Positions 26,378 through 35,240 are shown, numbered from the stretch's first letter. The stretch is 64,000 bases of DNA from Acidobacteriaceae bacterium (GCA_031296325.1 JARLFY010000030.1:46803-110802); one strand, 5' to 3'. The notes: a model not told the origin generated them from the letters alone. Translations and numbers: made by a program.

Positions 26378-26659
26378 CTCTACAATTCTACCTTCCCCGG
26401 ACACTTGCGGCGGGACGGATTGCAGCCTACTCTCAATAGATGTCGATGGAGGCGCAATCTTCGTCGATCAGGGCCAAAGAGGAGCGTTCTGCAAGCGATC
26501 TGGCTTGGGAGTGTTTTTTCGCAGGCGGTAGGATGGGGTCTGGCTGACCTGTGAAAGCCGCGTGAATTGCGTGTTTTCCGGGAAATCCACAACGAAATCC
26601 AGAGGTTTTTTCAACCGATTGCGGATAACGCGTCCAAAACAGGGGTATTCGCGTGAGCA
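26378..26659. other. Intergenic region between divergent serS and nrdJ
   Basis: No gene is credible here; open frames are short and lack ribosome sites. The remaining part (26660-26987) holds the nrdJ palindrome, promoter and a leader of about 270 bases. No cobalamin riboswitch box was found in the leader. Confidence 0.45.
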
Positions 26660-26675
26660 ACACAACATGTTGTGC
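26660..26675 (+). promoter_or_regulatory. NrdR-box-like palindrome upstream of nrdJ
   Basis: CACAACATGTTGTG (26661-26674) is a perfect 14-bp palindrome ending 8 bases before the nrdJ -35 box. Its ACAC...GTG edges and 16-bp size resemble NrdR boxes, which control ribonucleotide reductase genes. NrdR usually needs two boxes about 31 bp apart, and a second one is not evident. Confidence 0.5.
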
Positions 26676-26682
26676 TTTATAC

Positions 26683-26711
26683 TTGACACACCCCACTGGG
26701 AGCGGTACTTT
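26683..26711 (+). promoter_or_regulatory. nrdJ promoter
   Basis: A consensus TTGACA at 26683-26688 and TACTTT at 26706-26711 are separated by exactly 17 bases. Transcription would start near 26718, giving a leader of about 270 bases that contains a CGACTCG...CGAGTCG hairpin around 26802-26823. Confidence 0.7.
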
Positions 26712-26987
26712 CACGAGTGCGACACAGAAACTCTGTAATCGAAAGTAACCCAAGAGTAATCCCGGAAAGCTAAAAGCACCCCCGCCAGATCAAAGGCGAC
26801 TCGGCCAGAATGACGAGTCGGGATGCGACGATCCCTAATTCCAGATTGAACGAAGTTTTTAGAACAAGATTCAGCAGCAGAACAGAGCAACCGATACCGG
26901 CACCGAAGCAGAGCGACAGGCTCCAATGCAGGACTCGAAACCCCAGTACATGCAAGACCGACCAGATTGAAGAAGGAGATTTACCCG

Positions 26988-29900
26988 ATGTCCCCTACCC
27001 AAATGCAGAGCAACACGAAACCCTCCGCGAATGACCTCTCTTCGCTCGAAACCACGCCCAAAGCCAGTTCCGCCGCCGTGCGTTCCAACGCTGGCCGCTC
27101 GACCGGACTCAGCTTCTCGCGCCACTTTACGCAGCCCGGAGTCTCGCCGTTTGACGAGATTACCTGGGAGCTGCGCGATGCGCTGATTCAGGACTACAAG
27201 GGGCGGGCGATCTTCGAGCAGAAGGATGTCGAGGCTCCGGCTGACTGGTCGATGACGGCGACCAACATCGTCGCGTCGAAGTATCTGCACGGACAGGTTG
27301 GCACTCCGCAGCGCGAGAGCGGCGTGCGCTCTCTGGTGACGCGCGTGGCCGAGTCGGTTCGTGACTGGGGAATGCGCGACGGCTACTTCGCCACGGCGGA
27401 GGACGCGGAGATCTTCTTCACCGAACTGGTACACCTGCTGCTGAACCAGAAGGTTGCGTTCAACTCTCCGGTCTGGTTCAACGTGGGATGCGACCGTCTG
27501 GAGCCGAACTCGGACGCGCAGAACTGGCACTGGAACTCGGCGACCGGGAAGATCGAGTTCTCGGTGACGGGATACACCAAGCCGCAGTGCTCGGCCTGCT
27601 TCATCAACTCGGTGAACGACTCGCTGGACTCGATTCTGACGCTGGCCAAGACCGAGGGAATGCTGTTCAAGTGGGGATCGGGAGCGGGATCGAACCTCAG
27701 CTCGATTCGCGGCTCGATGGAGACGCTGAGCGGTGGCGGAACGGCCTCTGGCCCGCTCTCGTTCATGCGCGGCTTCGATGCGTTTGCCGGCGTCATCAAG
27801 AGCGGGGGAAAGACGCGCCGCGCGGCCAAGATGGTGATCCTCAACATCGACCACCCGGACATTGAGGACTTCGTCGAGTGCAAGGTAAAAGAAGAGACCA
27901 AGGCGTGGCATCTGGTGCAGGCGGGCTATGATGGGTCGGGGCCGGACTCCGAGGCCTACAGCTCGATCTTCTTCCAGAACGCCAACAACAGCGTTCGCGT
28001 AACCGACGAGTTCATGCAGGCGGTCGAGAAGGACGGAACCTTCACCACATACACGGTGAAGGGGCATCTTCCGGTGAAGGAGTATCGCGCACGCGACCTG
28101 ATGCACAAGATCGCCGAGGCGACCTGGCAGTGCGGCGATCCGGGTATGCAGTATGACACGACGATCAATCGCTGGCACACCAGCAAGAATACGGCGCGCA
28201 TCAATGCCTCGAATCCTTGCAGCGAGTACATGTTCCTGGACGATTCGGCCTGCAATCTGGCCAGCTTCAATCTGCTGAAGTTTGTGACGCCGGGAGGACA
28301 GTTCGACATTGCGGGCTATCGCCATGCGATTGCTATTATGGCGACCGCGATGGAGATCATCGTGGATGCGGCGGGCTACCCGACCGAGCAGATTGCCAAG
28401 AACTCGCATGACTATCGCCCGCTTGGGTTGGGCTATGCCAATCTGGGCGCGCTTCTGATGGCCTTCGGCCTGCCGTATGATTCCGATGCGGGACGCGACT
28501 TTGCGGGGACGCTGACCGCGATTCTGTGCGGCGACGCGTACTGGCAGTCGGCGCGCATTGCAGAGAGTTGCGCACCACTCGGCGCAGCCACGCCGCTAAC
28601 CCAGCAGAACGGCGTTCCCGGCGGAGCCTGCCCCGGTTTCTACGTCAACCGCGAGCCGTTTCTGGATGTAATTCGCATGCATCGCGCCGAGGTGAACAAC
28701 ATCGGCAAGCCGACGATTACCAGTCCGCGCACTGTGGCTGAGCCCTTCCATGTGCCGCAGCTCGACCAGCTCATCGCCGCATCGCGCGATGCGTGGGACG
28801 GCGCGCTGGCGCATGGAGAGAAGTTCGGCTTCCGCAACTCGCAGGTCACTGTGCTGGCTCCGACCGGAACAATCGGCTTTATGATGGACTGCGACACGAC
28901 GGGCGTTGAGCCGGATCTCGCGCTGGTGAAGTACAAGAAGCTGGTCGGCGGAGGAATGATCAAGATCGTCAACTCGACCGTTCCTTCGGCGCTGATCAAG
29001 CTGGGCTATAGCGAAGAGGAGATCAACGCCATCGTCAGCTACATCGACGCGACAGGAACGATCGAGGGCGCGCCTGGAATCAAGGAGGAGCATCTCGCCG
29101 TCTTCGATTGCAGCTTCAAGCCGGCCAAGGGCACGCGCTCGATTCACTACATGGGCCACGTCAAGATGATGGCTGCGGCGCAGCCCTTCCTGTCGGGAGC
29201 AATCTCGAAGACGGTAAACCTGCCGCAGGACTGCTCGGTGGACGACGTTGCCGAGGCTTACATGGAGGCCTGGCGGCAAGGAATCAAGGCCGTGGCGATC
29301 TATCGCGACAACTCGAAGGGAACCCAGCCGCTGAACGTGACGGTGCAGACCGACGAGACCAAGAGCACACGCGCCATCGCCGGTGGAAGTGCGGAGGAGC
29401 AGAAGAATCTGGCTGCGGCAACCGCCAAGCTGGCCACGCTGGAGGCTGCGAACACCGCGCTGCACGCCGAGTTGACACAGATCCTGAACGCATCGCACCA
29501 GAACTCCGACTCCGCCGACGCACAGGCTCCGCCGCGTGCCGTGCGCCATCGCCTGCCCGCCGAACGCGCCAGCGTGACCCACAAGTTCGGCATCGGCGGC
29601 CACGAGGGCTATATCACGGTGGGACTGTATCCCAATGGCTCGCCGGGAGAGATCTTCATCCGCATGGCCAAGGAGGGGTCGACGGTCTCCGGGCTGATGG
29701 ATTCGTTCGCCACGGCAATCTCCATCTCGCTCCAGCACGGCGTTCCGCTGCGTGTACTGTGCGATAAGTTTGCGCATACGCGATTCGAGCCTTCGGGCTG
29801 GACCGGCAACCCCGAGATTGGCTACGCCAAGTCGATCATGGACTACATCTTCCGCTGGATCCAGATGCGCTTCATGTCAGGCCACCAGCTCGATCTCTTC

Positions 29901-30323
29901 ACCGGCATGGGAGCCGCGACGACGATTCCGGTCGGCGGCACGGTTACCGCTCCAAACAACACGGTGAGCCTTGCGGCGGGCAGCGCAGACGCGCAGCAAG
30001 CCGCAACGCCAACCCTCTCCGATCAGGACCTCTTCAACAACGGGGGGACAGAGGAAGGGCATATCCATGAGCAGGAAGAACGGACTCCGCCGCAACACGG
30101 CATTGCTCCCGAGCCTACCGCTTCGTCGGCCTCCCAAAACGCTGTAGAATTGGCTGCGTCGTATCAGGCTGAGGATCGCGGTCTCTACCACGCCTCGGAC
30201 GCGATGAAGAGCATGTACGACATGGGCGACGCGCCAAGCTGCGCCACCTGCGGAGCCATCATGACGCGCTCCGGCTCCTGCTATCGCTGCATGAGCTGCG
30301 GCGGAACCAGCGGATGCAGTTAA
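26988..30323 (+). CDS. nrdJ: B12-dependent (class II) ribonucleotide reductase
   Basis: Reduces ribonucleotides to deoxyribonucleotides with an adenosylcobalamin-generated thiyl radical, independent of oxygen. The 1111-residue protein shows NSPVWFNVG, CSACFINSV (substrate-binding cysteine), the catalytic NPCSEY loop near residue 409, and PTGTIGFMMDCDTTGVEPD. From about residue 870 it has the TSCPD-type module (GIGGHEGYITVGLYPNGSPG). The tail from residue 1085 contains CATCGA and CYRCMSCG, a thiol relay or zinc site. Start 26988 follows AAGGAGA; the frame also opens at TTG 26967. It is transcribed alone from a strong promoter. Confidence 0.97.
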   Translation: MSPTQMQSNTKPSANDLSSLETTPKASSAAVRSNAGRSTGLSFSRHFTQPGVSPFDEITWELRDALIQDYKGRAIFEQKDVEAPADWSMTATNIVASKYLHGQVGTPQRESGVRSLVTRVAESVRDWGMRDGYFATAEDAEIFFTELVHLLLNQKVAFNSPVWFNVGCDRLEPNSDAQNWHWNSATGKIEFSVTGYTKPQCSACFINSVNDSLDSILTLAKTEGMLFKWGSGAGSNLSSIRGSMETLSGGGTASGPLSFMRGFDAFAGVIKSGGKTRRAAKMVILNIDHPDIEDFVECKVKEETKAWHLVQAGYDGSGPDSEAYSSIFFQNANNSVRVTDEFMQAVEKDGTFTTYTVKGHLPVKEYRARDLMHKIAEATWQCGDPGMQYDTTINRWHTSKNTARINASNPCSEYMFLDDSACNLASFNLLKFVTPGGQFDIAGYRHAIAIMATAMEIIVDAAGYPTEQIAKNSHDYRPLGLGYANLGALLMAFGLPYDSDAGRDFAGTLTAILCGDAYWQSARIAESCAPLGAATPLTQQNGVPGGACPGFYVNREPFLDVIRMHRAEVNNIGKPTITSPRTVAEPFHVPQLDQLIAASRDAWDGALAHGEKFGFRNSQVTVLAPTGTIGFMMDCDTTGVEPDLALVKYKKLVGGGMIKIVNSTVPSALIKLGYSEEEINAIVSYIDATGTIEGAPGIKEEHLAVFDCSFKPAKGTRSIHYMGHVKMMAAAQPFLSGAISKTVNLPQDCSVDDVAEAYMEAWRQGIKAVAIYRDNSKGTQPLNVTVQTDETKSTRAIAGGSAEEQKNLAAATAKLATLEAANTALHAELTQILNASHQNSDSADAQAPPRAVRHRLPAERASVTHKFGIGGHEGYITVGLYPNGSPGEIFIRMAKEGSTVSGLMDSFATAISISLQHGVPLRVLCDKFAHTRFEPSGWTGNPEIGYAKSIMDYIFRWIQMRFMSGHQLDLFTGMGAATTIPVGGTVTAPNNTVSLAAGSADAQQAATPTLSDQDLFNNGGTEEGHIHEQEERTPPQHGIAPEPTASSASQNAVELAASYQAEDRGLYHASDAMKSMYDMGDAPSCATCGAIMTRSGSCYRCMSCGGTSGCS

Positions 30324-30365
30324 CGGCACACTGGGAGCAGATGTAAGATTCGCATAAGATTGAAT

Positions 30366-30408
30366 CCCGTACTCCATAAGGCTAAAGCCTTGTAGAGTAC
30401 GGGTTTTT
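30366..30408 (+). terminator. Intrinsic terminator of nrdJ
   Basis: CCCGTACTC pairs with GAGTACGGG, with an inner AAGGCT/AGCCTT helix, and TTTTT follows. It lies 43 bases past the nrdJ stop. Confidence 0.85.
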
Positions 30409-30514
30409 GCGACATAGAGACGCAATCTGCAAGTGCCTTCAAGCGGTTTAAGGACACTAGAATCCAGAAATCCGAGAAGAAGATGTGTCGACGTTAGCCA
30501 ACTCAGCAAGATTC

Positions 30515-30602
30515 CAAAAGCAGATTCCTCCGCTGCGCTACGGAATGACAAACAAAAGGCTACGGAATGACAAACAAAAGACTGCGGGATGACAAACAAA
30601 CT
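30515..30602 (+). repeat. Dispersed element copy 8 with 22-bp tandem triplication
   Basis: The usual core (CAGATTCCTCCGCTGCGCTA) is followed by three head-to-tail 22-bp units at 30537-30558, 30559-30580 and 30581-30602. The first two are identical (GCTACGGAATGACAAACAAA plus AG) and the third is diverged (ACTGCGGGATGACAAACAAA plus CT). The rest of the 30409-30681 spacer shows no gene; a GATAATAT box near 30645 may serve the next gene. Confidence 0.8.
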
Positions 30603-30681
30603 CGTCTGGATTCGGGATTGCAAATCAAATCAGCACTGCGCCTGATAATATCGGCGTAGTGCTGAACCGAGGTCAAGAAGT

Positions 30682-31659
30682 TTGTATCCCTCTCCCTATC
30701 GTCTGATCTACCTGTTTCTTCTCGGGCTATGCCTCTGTGCGCAGGCTCAGGAGACGAAGCCAGCTGCGAATTTGTTGCAGCAGGGCCGGAAGGATCTGCC
30801 GCAAAAACCGCAAGCCTCCTCGGTCGAAGCGTTTTTACGCAAGGGAAATGCGCAACTCTCGTCCTATGCGGTGCATGATTCTTCGATCGGTTGGTATGAC
30901 ATCCTTACCCCCGCCGTCAGCTACAGTTTTTCGCAGCACTACATGGCGGATGCAAGCCTGTCGATCTATCCCTATCGGCTGGTGCAGAATCCTAATCCTG
31001 CGACGGTAGCAAAGGTTCCTCTGGTAACGGATAACGGCGCGGCGGGAGATTTTCAGATCGGACTGCATGCAGACTTCCATCCGCGCGCGCTGCGAAGCAC
31101 AACCACTGCATCCTTCACCTTTCCGACCGGGGACAGTGCAGTTGGACTCGGTGCCGGAAAGTTCACCTTCGACTTCAGCGACCGGATGGAACACGACTTC
31201 GGGAAGACCGGGTTGCTGCTGGATCTAGGAAGCGGCGATTCGTCCAGCTTTGTCAACAATCTTGGAACCCAGAACTATAACTCGCTGGGAGAGGTGGCAC
31301 ACTTTCAGGCTGGAGTTGTGGTTTGGTTGCCAGGTCGCAACTCCATCCAGTCCGTGGCGTACGAACAACTCCCGATGGGCCATCAGCAGGCGTCACCCCA
31401 GGAAAACCCGCAGCCGCCTGGGCAACAACCTTCTCCATCCGTCAGCAATAGCTTGATCGAAGACAATGGATTTACCACCATTGCGGGGATTCCGCTCAGC
31501 GACCATATGACGCTATCGGGTTACTACAACCGCAGCCTGCGCCATCATCTGGACACGGTATCGGTGGGATTCACCTATGCGTTGCGTGGTACTCCGCGCG
31601 GCAGGAAGCTCTCCCTGATCGACCGTGCGCTACGCGAGGCCGCCGGAGTGGGAGAGTAA
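30682..31659 (+). CDS. Exported hypothetical protein, beta-rich
   Basis: A 325-residue protein that seems to start at TTG 30682 behind GAGGT. Residues 1-22 form a signal peptide (YLFLLGLCLCAQAQ). The body has alternating polar/aromatic strands (SYSFSQHYMADASLSIYPYRLV, RSTTTASFTFPTGD, HLDTVSVGFTYALRG), which suggests an outer-membrane beta-barrel or periplasmic beta-sandwich, and a Pro/Gln-rich insert around residues 235-255. No family can be named. It converges with the Spy-like gene with 12 bases between stops. Confidence 0.7.
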   Translation: MYPSPYRLIYLFLLGLCLCAQAQETKPAANLLQQGRKDLPQKPQASSVEAFLRKGNAQLSSYAVHDSSIGWYDILTPAVSYSFSQHYMADASLSIYPYRLVQNPNPATVAKVPLVTDNGAAGDFQIGLHADFHPRALRSTTTASFTFPTGDSAVGLGAGKFTFDFSDRMEHDFGKTGLLLDLGSGDSSSFVNNLGTQNYNSLGEVAHFQAGVVVWLPGRNSIQSVAYEQLPMGHQQASPQENPQPPGQQPSPSVSNSLIEDNGFTTIAGIPLSDHMTLSGYYNRSLRHHLDTVSVGFTYALRGTPRGRKLSLIDRALREAAGVGE

Positions 31660-31671
31660 AGAAGTGGAGGG

Positions 31672-32244
31672 CTAGCGCAGACTCTGTAGGCGCGTGATCT
31701 GGTCTGTAGCCATCTGCTGGCGAATCTGCTCCAGCATCTGCGCAGTCGTCTTTTGCAGGGTGGCTCGCGCCTTCTCTACGGCTTCGGTAGCTCCCGCGAC
31801 CTGCTCCTTGGTCGCCTTGGAATCTTTATTGAGAGCCTCCAGTCTGGACTGCTCGCGAAGAAACGCCTTATAGCTGTCCAGAATGGCGGGCTTGTTGGCG
31901 CTGAAGATTGAGTCCATCCTCTTCTGCTGATCCTTGCTGAGTCCAACCGCCTGCACGACGGACTTGTCGTCCCACCAGCGACCGACGGGGCCGAACTGAA
32001 CGCCGCCGCTGGCCGATCCGTTGGCGCCAGGGGAACCCGGTCCGGCTGGGGGGGGAGGATGGACGCCCGGCGCTCCTGGTCCACCAGATGGGCCTGGCCC
32101 GCCAGTTGGGCCGCTCACTCTTCCCGGAGGAGGCCCAATCGCGCCCGGACGTGGACCACCGCTCTGCGCAGATGCCGCAACGAGGCTGCTTGCGACAAAT
32201 AAGATTGCAGCAAGACGAATCACGGATTGAACTCGCAGCTTCAT
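31672..32244 (-). CDS. Spy/CpxP-like periplasmic protein with Gly-Pro linker
   Basis: A 190-residue exported protein. After a signal peptide (1-27) comes a roughly 50-residue Gly/Pro-rich, collagen-like stretch (residues 28-80) and then a helical domain starting RWWDDKSVVQAVGLSKDQQKR, with a long heptad-like run to the C-terminus (TAQMLEQIRQQMATDQI). This arrangement resembles LTxxQ/Spy-type periplasmic chaperones. It is the third gene of a sigma / anti-sigma operon (ATGA overlap with the anti-sigma gene), so it is probably an envelope-stress effector or a sensor feeding back on the anti-sigma factor. Confidence 0.75.
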   Translation of the reverse strand: MKLRVQSVIRLAAILFVASSLVAASAQSGGPRPGAIGPPPGRVSGPTGGPGPSGGPGAPGVHPPPPAGPGSPGANGSASGGVQFGPVGRWWDDKSVVQAVGLSKDQQKRMDSIFSANKPAILDSYKAFLREQSRLEALNKDSKATKEQVAGATEAVEKARATLQKTTAQMLEQIRQQMATDQITRLQSLR

Positions 32245-32753
32245 AAACTCCTCGATTCTAATCTTACCTTCCGATGGGTGTGCGATTCCCTTGGTCGTTG
32301 ATTTCTCAGAGGCGATGGCTGGTCGGTGCGCAGAGCTGCGTCAACGGCGCGGAGAAGATCATTGTCCTCGGCGATCTCTGCATCGGAGACCCCGGACGAC
32401 TCGCTCTGCGGCGCAACTCTCTGCGCGGCGACAAGGCTTTGCGGCGCACGATGCTCGTGCCTCCAGGTCGGAATGCCGATCAGCAACAGAGTCGCGGTGG
32501 CCAGAGTCCAGGCCAGAGGAGCGAAGAACGCATGGCGCGCCTGCGACCTGCGTGGAAGACTCTTCCCCGCCCCGGCTTCACTCCATGCAAGCGAGGCGCT
32601 GTTGAACGCGTCCATCCCACAGCGGAAGCTCTCCACCTGCTCACGGCAACTCGCGCACTGCTCCAGATGAGCCTGCGATGCGGAGGAACCGAGGCCGATC
32701 AATAGATCGTTCAAAGCCTCTTGCGATAGATGAGCGGACGATTGTGGTTTCAT
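32241..32753 (-). CDS. Membrane anti-sigma factor with zinc-finger motif
   Basis: A 170-residue protein with a cytosolic N-terminal ZAS-type motif (HLEQCASCREQV, the H-x3-C-x2-C pattern at about residues 29-36), one membrane helix near residues 79-97 (LAWTLATATLLLIGIPTW) and a periplasmic tail. It overlaps both neighbours by four bases (ATGA), tying it tightly to the upstream ECF sigma factor, which it presumably binds and inhibits until an envelope signal arrives. Confidence 0.85.
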   Translation of the reverse strand: MKPQSSAHLSQEALNDLLIGLGSSASQAHLEQCASCREQVESFRCGMDAFNSASLAWSEAGAGKSLPRRSQARHAFFAPLAWTLATATLLLIGIPTWRHEHRAPQSLVAAQRVAPQSESSGVSDAEIAEDNDLLRAVDAALRTDQPSPLRNQRPRESHTHRKVRLESRSL

Positions 32754-33364
32754 GGTCTCCCTCCCAGTTGGCTGCGCACGGATTTGAGAGCGCGGTGAAG
32801 ATGTGTTCGGACGGTCTTGACCGGCATGGCTAGAATCTCGCTGATCTCGGCGACCGTCATCTCCTCGGAGAACTTCATCAGAAAGACGGTCTTCTGGTTG
32901 CGCGAAAGCTTTTCCAACGCCTGCGCGATATGCTTTACCTGCTCGCGGGCCAGCAGCAGACCCTCTGGATTCAACCCATCTGCCGCGATGAAGGAGGACA
33001 TCTCCTGCACGTCGATTGCGGTAGACCGGACCTGTCTCCAGAAGCGGTAGCGATTGCTCCTCAGGTGATCGCGGATGGTGTTGATCGCAATCCCGGTGAG
33101 CCAGGTCTTGACGCTGCTCTCGCCACGAAAGCTGGCGCGGCTGTTGTAGGCCTTCAGCAAGGTCTCCTGCGCAACCGTCTCGGCCAGATCCGCGTCCCCG
33201 GTCGAGTACAGAACAAAGCGAAGAAGCCGTGCCCTGTGGATCTTTACCAGCGCGTCGATGTCGTCCATTTCGCTAATAGGCCGCGACCTCTCTGTCGAGC
33301 CTGATTCTATCGCCCCGATCGGCTTTGCGTCGAAATCGAAGATGTCTGTGGCAATAGCGTTCAT
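32750..33364 (-). CDS. ECF-family RNA polymerase sigma factor
   Basis: A 204-residue sigma-70 family protein lacking region 1 and 3, as in extracytoplasmic-function sigma factors. Region 2 is seen in ARLLRFVLYSTGDADLAETVAQETLLKAY and the FRGESSVKTWLTGIAINTIRDHLR segment; region 4 in LSRNQKTVFLMKFSEEMTVAEISEILAMPVKTVRTHLHRA-type sequence (residues about 140-195). The ATG at 33364 follows CAGGAAAC; an upstream in-frame start at 33421 is less likely. It heads the sigma / anti-sigma / Spy-like operon. Confidence 0.93.
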   Translation of the reverse strand: MNAIATDIFDFDAKPIGAIESGSTERSRPISEMDDIDALVKIHRARLLRFVLYSTGDADLAETVAQETLLKAYNSRASFRGESSVKTWLTGIAINTIRDHLRSNRYRFWRQVRSTAIDVQEMSSFIAADGLNPEGLLLAREQVKHIAQALEKLSRNQKTVFLMKFSEEMTVAEISEILAMPVKTVRTHLHRALKSVRSQLGGRP

Positions 33365-33473
33365 GGATTTGTTTCCTGCAATCTGTGACTGTGGGGCGTT
33401 GCAATATCGACAACGCCCCACTCATAGCCGTCCTGGTGCTTCAACACGAAGCGTCCAGAACGGTACAAAGTCC

Positions 33474-34934
33474 CTACGGATGGCCGACGATGGGGGTTCC
33501 GGGAGGTCCAGCCTGTACGTCAGCCAGCAGGACTAACGCCCCATTGTTGTTGAAGAGGAAGCCATTGAAGCGAGCCGTGCTTCCCACTGCGAACGCACTG
33601 CCGTTGATCGACTGCACGTTGCCGTTGGTGTAAACGGTAACCGTCGTCTGGCCAGTCAGCGTTGCCAGCCAGCTTCCCGAGACAAGCGTCAGAGTATATG
33701 CAGTGTATGCATTCGCATTGGCTGCGACGACGACGCTGGCGATGGTTCCATCCACCGTCTGCGGACTGAGCGCAACACTGAGCGCAGTGGCTGCATTGTT
33801 GGTTACGCCGCTGGTTGCCACGCTAACCACCTGTCCGGCAAAGAGTGTCGAGGCGGAGAAGGTTGACGTCAAGGGCTGCGCTCCTCCGGTCACATTGCCG
33901 AAGCGAGGCGGCAGCAGGAAGGTTGTCGAGCTGTCGATGGTGATGGTGTTGGTCGTCGTCGCGGACGAAGAGGCTCCGCCGACGTTCTGCCGCACGACCT
34001 GAGTGAACGAGGTAACGGGAGATCCAGTCGTCGCCGTAACCGGACCGACCAGCATCTCCGCCGGAGTAGGAGCGCCGCTCGGCTTAGCCTGCGTCGCCAC
34101 GCGAGCGGCCAGCAGTATGCCGCTGCTCTGCGTAACGGTGTCGACCTCAACCATCTCGTCCAGCGCAAGGGCGGAGAAGCCGCTCAATCCCTGATACACC
34201 GTACTTGCGTTGACGTCGATGACCAGAGCGGTTCCCGAGGCGTTGGTCAGCGTAAAGCTATTCGTTCCCAGCGCCGTAACCTCGCCCACAATGCCGCACT
34301 GTAGTCCATTCGTGCCATTGGTTGGTTGTGCAGGGATCGCCACAGCAGCGACGTTGAAGGTTGGAGTCACGGTCACCGTCGAGCCGGAGATCGAGACCGA
34401 GTTCGCCACAAGATAGTCAATCAGCAGCGAGGTCGTCGTGTTGTTGATCGTAATTGGCGAGCTGAAGGTAATCGTCTGCGAGGTGTTGGCCAGCGTTCCG
34501 CTGGTCTGCACCAACTTCTTCGTGCTGGGGTCGATATAGGTGACCTCGGCGTTCGAGTAGGTCAGAGCCACGCTGGTGTAGGTGTCTTCCGGAACAGCCG
34601 GAGTGAAGAGCGGCTCCTGCACCGCGTCCAGATGCGTCGCCTCAAAAGGAATCGGCGCGCTCAGAATGCTTGCGGTCAGGCCGTTGGAGTCGGTCAGTAC
34701 GATCGAGTTCAACGTCAGGCTGGTGGCGACAATCTGACTGCCCGGAGCATCGGTGATGGAGACAGGAACCGACGTCTTGGCCGAGGTAATGTTTGTGGTG
34801 GTGCTGTTGGTGGAGAGGCTGGCTGCGGTGGTTCCTGCGGAGCTGCATCCAGCAACCGTCAGCAAGGATGTGAGCAGTGCGGCCACAAGAGCGATGCTTC
34901 CGCCCCGAATCGAGGGTGTTGCGTTAATCTGCAT
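33474..34934 (-). CDS. DUF4382/DUF5666-type surface lipoprotein
   Basis: A 486-residue lipoprotein with lipobox TVAGC at about residue 30 and a Ser/Thr-rich spacer. Residues about 52-200 match DUF4382 (SVPVSITDAPGSQIVATSLTL at the start). Later there are repeated DUF5666-like units, for example IVGEVTALGTNSFTLTNASG with VIDVNASTVYQ, and again near the C-terminus. The function of these beta-rich domains is unknown. It lies 109 bases upstream of the ECF sigma gene on the same strand but probably forms its own unit. Confidence 0.82.
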   Translation of the reverse strand: MQINATPSIRGGSIALVAALLTSLLTVAGCSSAGTTAASLSTNSTTTNITSAKTSVPVSITDAPGSQIVATSLTLNSIVLTDSNGLTASILSAPIPFEATHLDAVQEPLFTPAVPEDTYTSVALTYSNAEVTYIDPSTKKLVQTSGTLANTSQTITFSSPITINNTTTSLLIDYLVANSVSISGSTVTVTPTFNVAAVAIPAQPTNGTNGLQCGIVGEVTALGTNSFTLTNASGTALVIDVNASTVYQGLSGFSALALDEMVEVDTVTQSSGILLAARVATQAKPSGAPTPAEMLVGPVTATTGSPVTSFTQVVRQNVGGASSSATTTNTITIDSSTTFLLPPRFGNVTGGAQPLTSTFSASTLFAGQVVSVATSGVTNNAATALSVALSPQTVDGTIASVVVAANANAYTAYTLTLVSGSWLATLTGQTTVTVYTNGNVQSINGSAFAVGSTARFNGFLFNNNGALVLLADVQAGPPGTPIVGHP

Positions 34935-35133
34935 GGGCTACTCCTTGAAGCGAAGGTTGAAATCGAAAAAGCGGGACAACAGACTACACAACTAGCGGGC
35001 CCTATAGCTTATAGTTTGGTGTTCTGTAAATAAGTCGCAGTAGATCAAACAATGGATTACACTGCCCAATTTTTTTCGCGCGATCTGCGATTAATGCTGC
35101 TCATGCAAGAGCGGCACGATCAGAGCATTTTCT
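34935..35133. other. Spacer upstream of the DUF4382 lipoprotein gene
   Basis: No gene seen. Together with the repeat at 35134-35230 it forms the 306-base gap between two minus-strand genes and should contain the lipoprotein promoter. Confidence 0.35.
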
Positions 35134-35230
35134 GTAATGGCGTAGACCATCGTGTAGCGAGCAAAATGCGGGGATTCTTCGCTACGCTCAGAATGACAAT
35201 TTATTTATGGTCTACAGCAGTTCGAGAAAT
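35134..35230 (+). repeat. Dispersed palindromic element, copy 9 (best preserved)
   Basis: Left end GTAGACCAT (35142-35150) and right end ATGGTCTAC (35207-35215) are perfect 9-bp inverted repeats. Between them lie GTAGCGAGCAAAATGCGGGG and the hairpin core ATTCTTCGCTACGCTCAGAAT. The flanking TAATGG and AGCAGTTCGAGAAA recur in other copies. This copy defines the family best. Confidence 0.8.
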
Positions 35231-35240
35231 ATTCTGAGGA

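Noticed and set aside
26718..26987. Cobalamin riboswitch in the nrdJ leader
   Set aside because: I looked for the conserved B12-box and the GCCACTG-type core and found neither; only simple hairpins are present.
26871..28409. A 512-residue minus-strand open frame
   Set aside because: It is antisense to nrdJ and its promoter region, is Arg/Leu/Val-rich as expected of a shadow frame, and shows no family motif.
28596..29777. A 393-residue minus-strand open frame
   Set aside because: Shadow of the nrdJ C-terminal half; the sense frame has clear RNR motifs throughout.
30537..30602. CRISPR array
   Set aside because: The three 22-bp units are contiguous tandem copies with no spacers between them.
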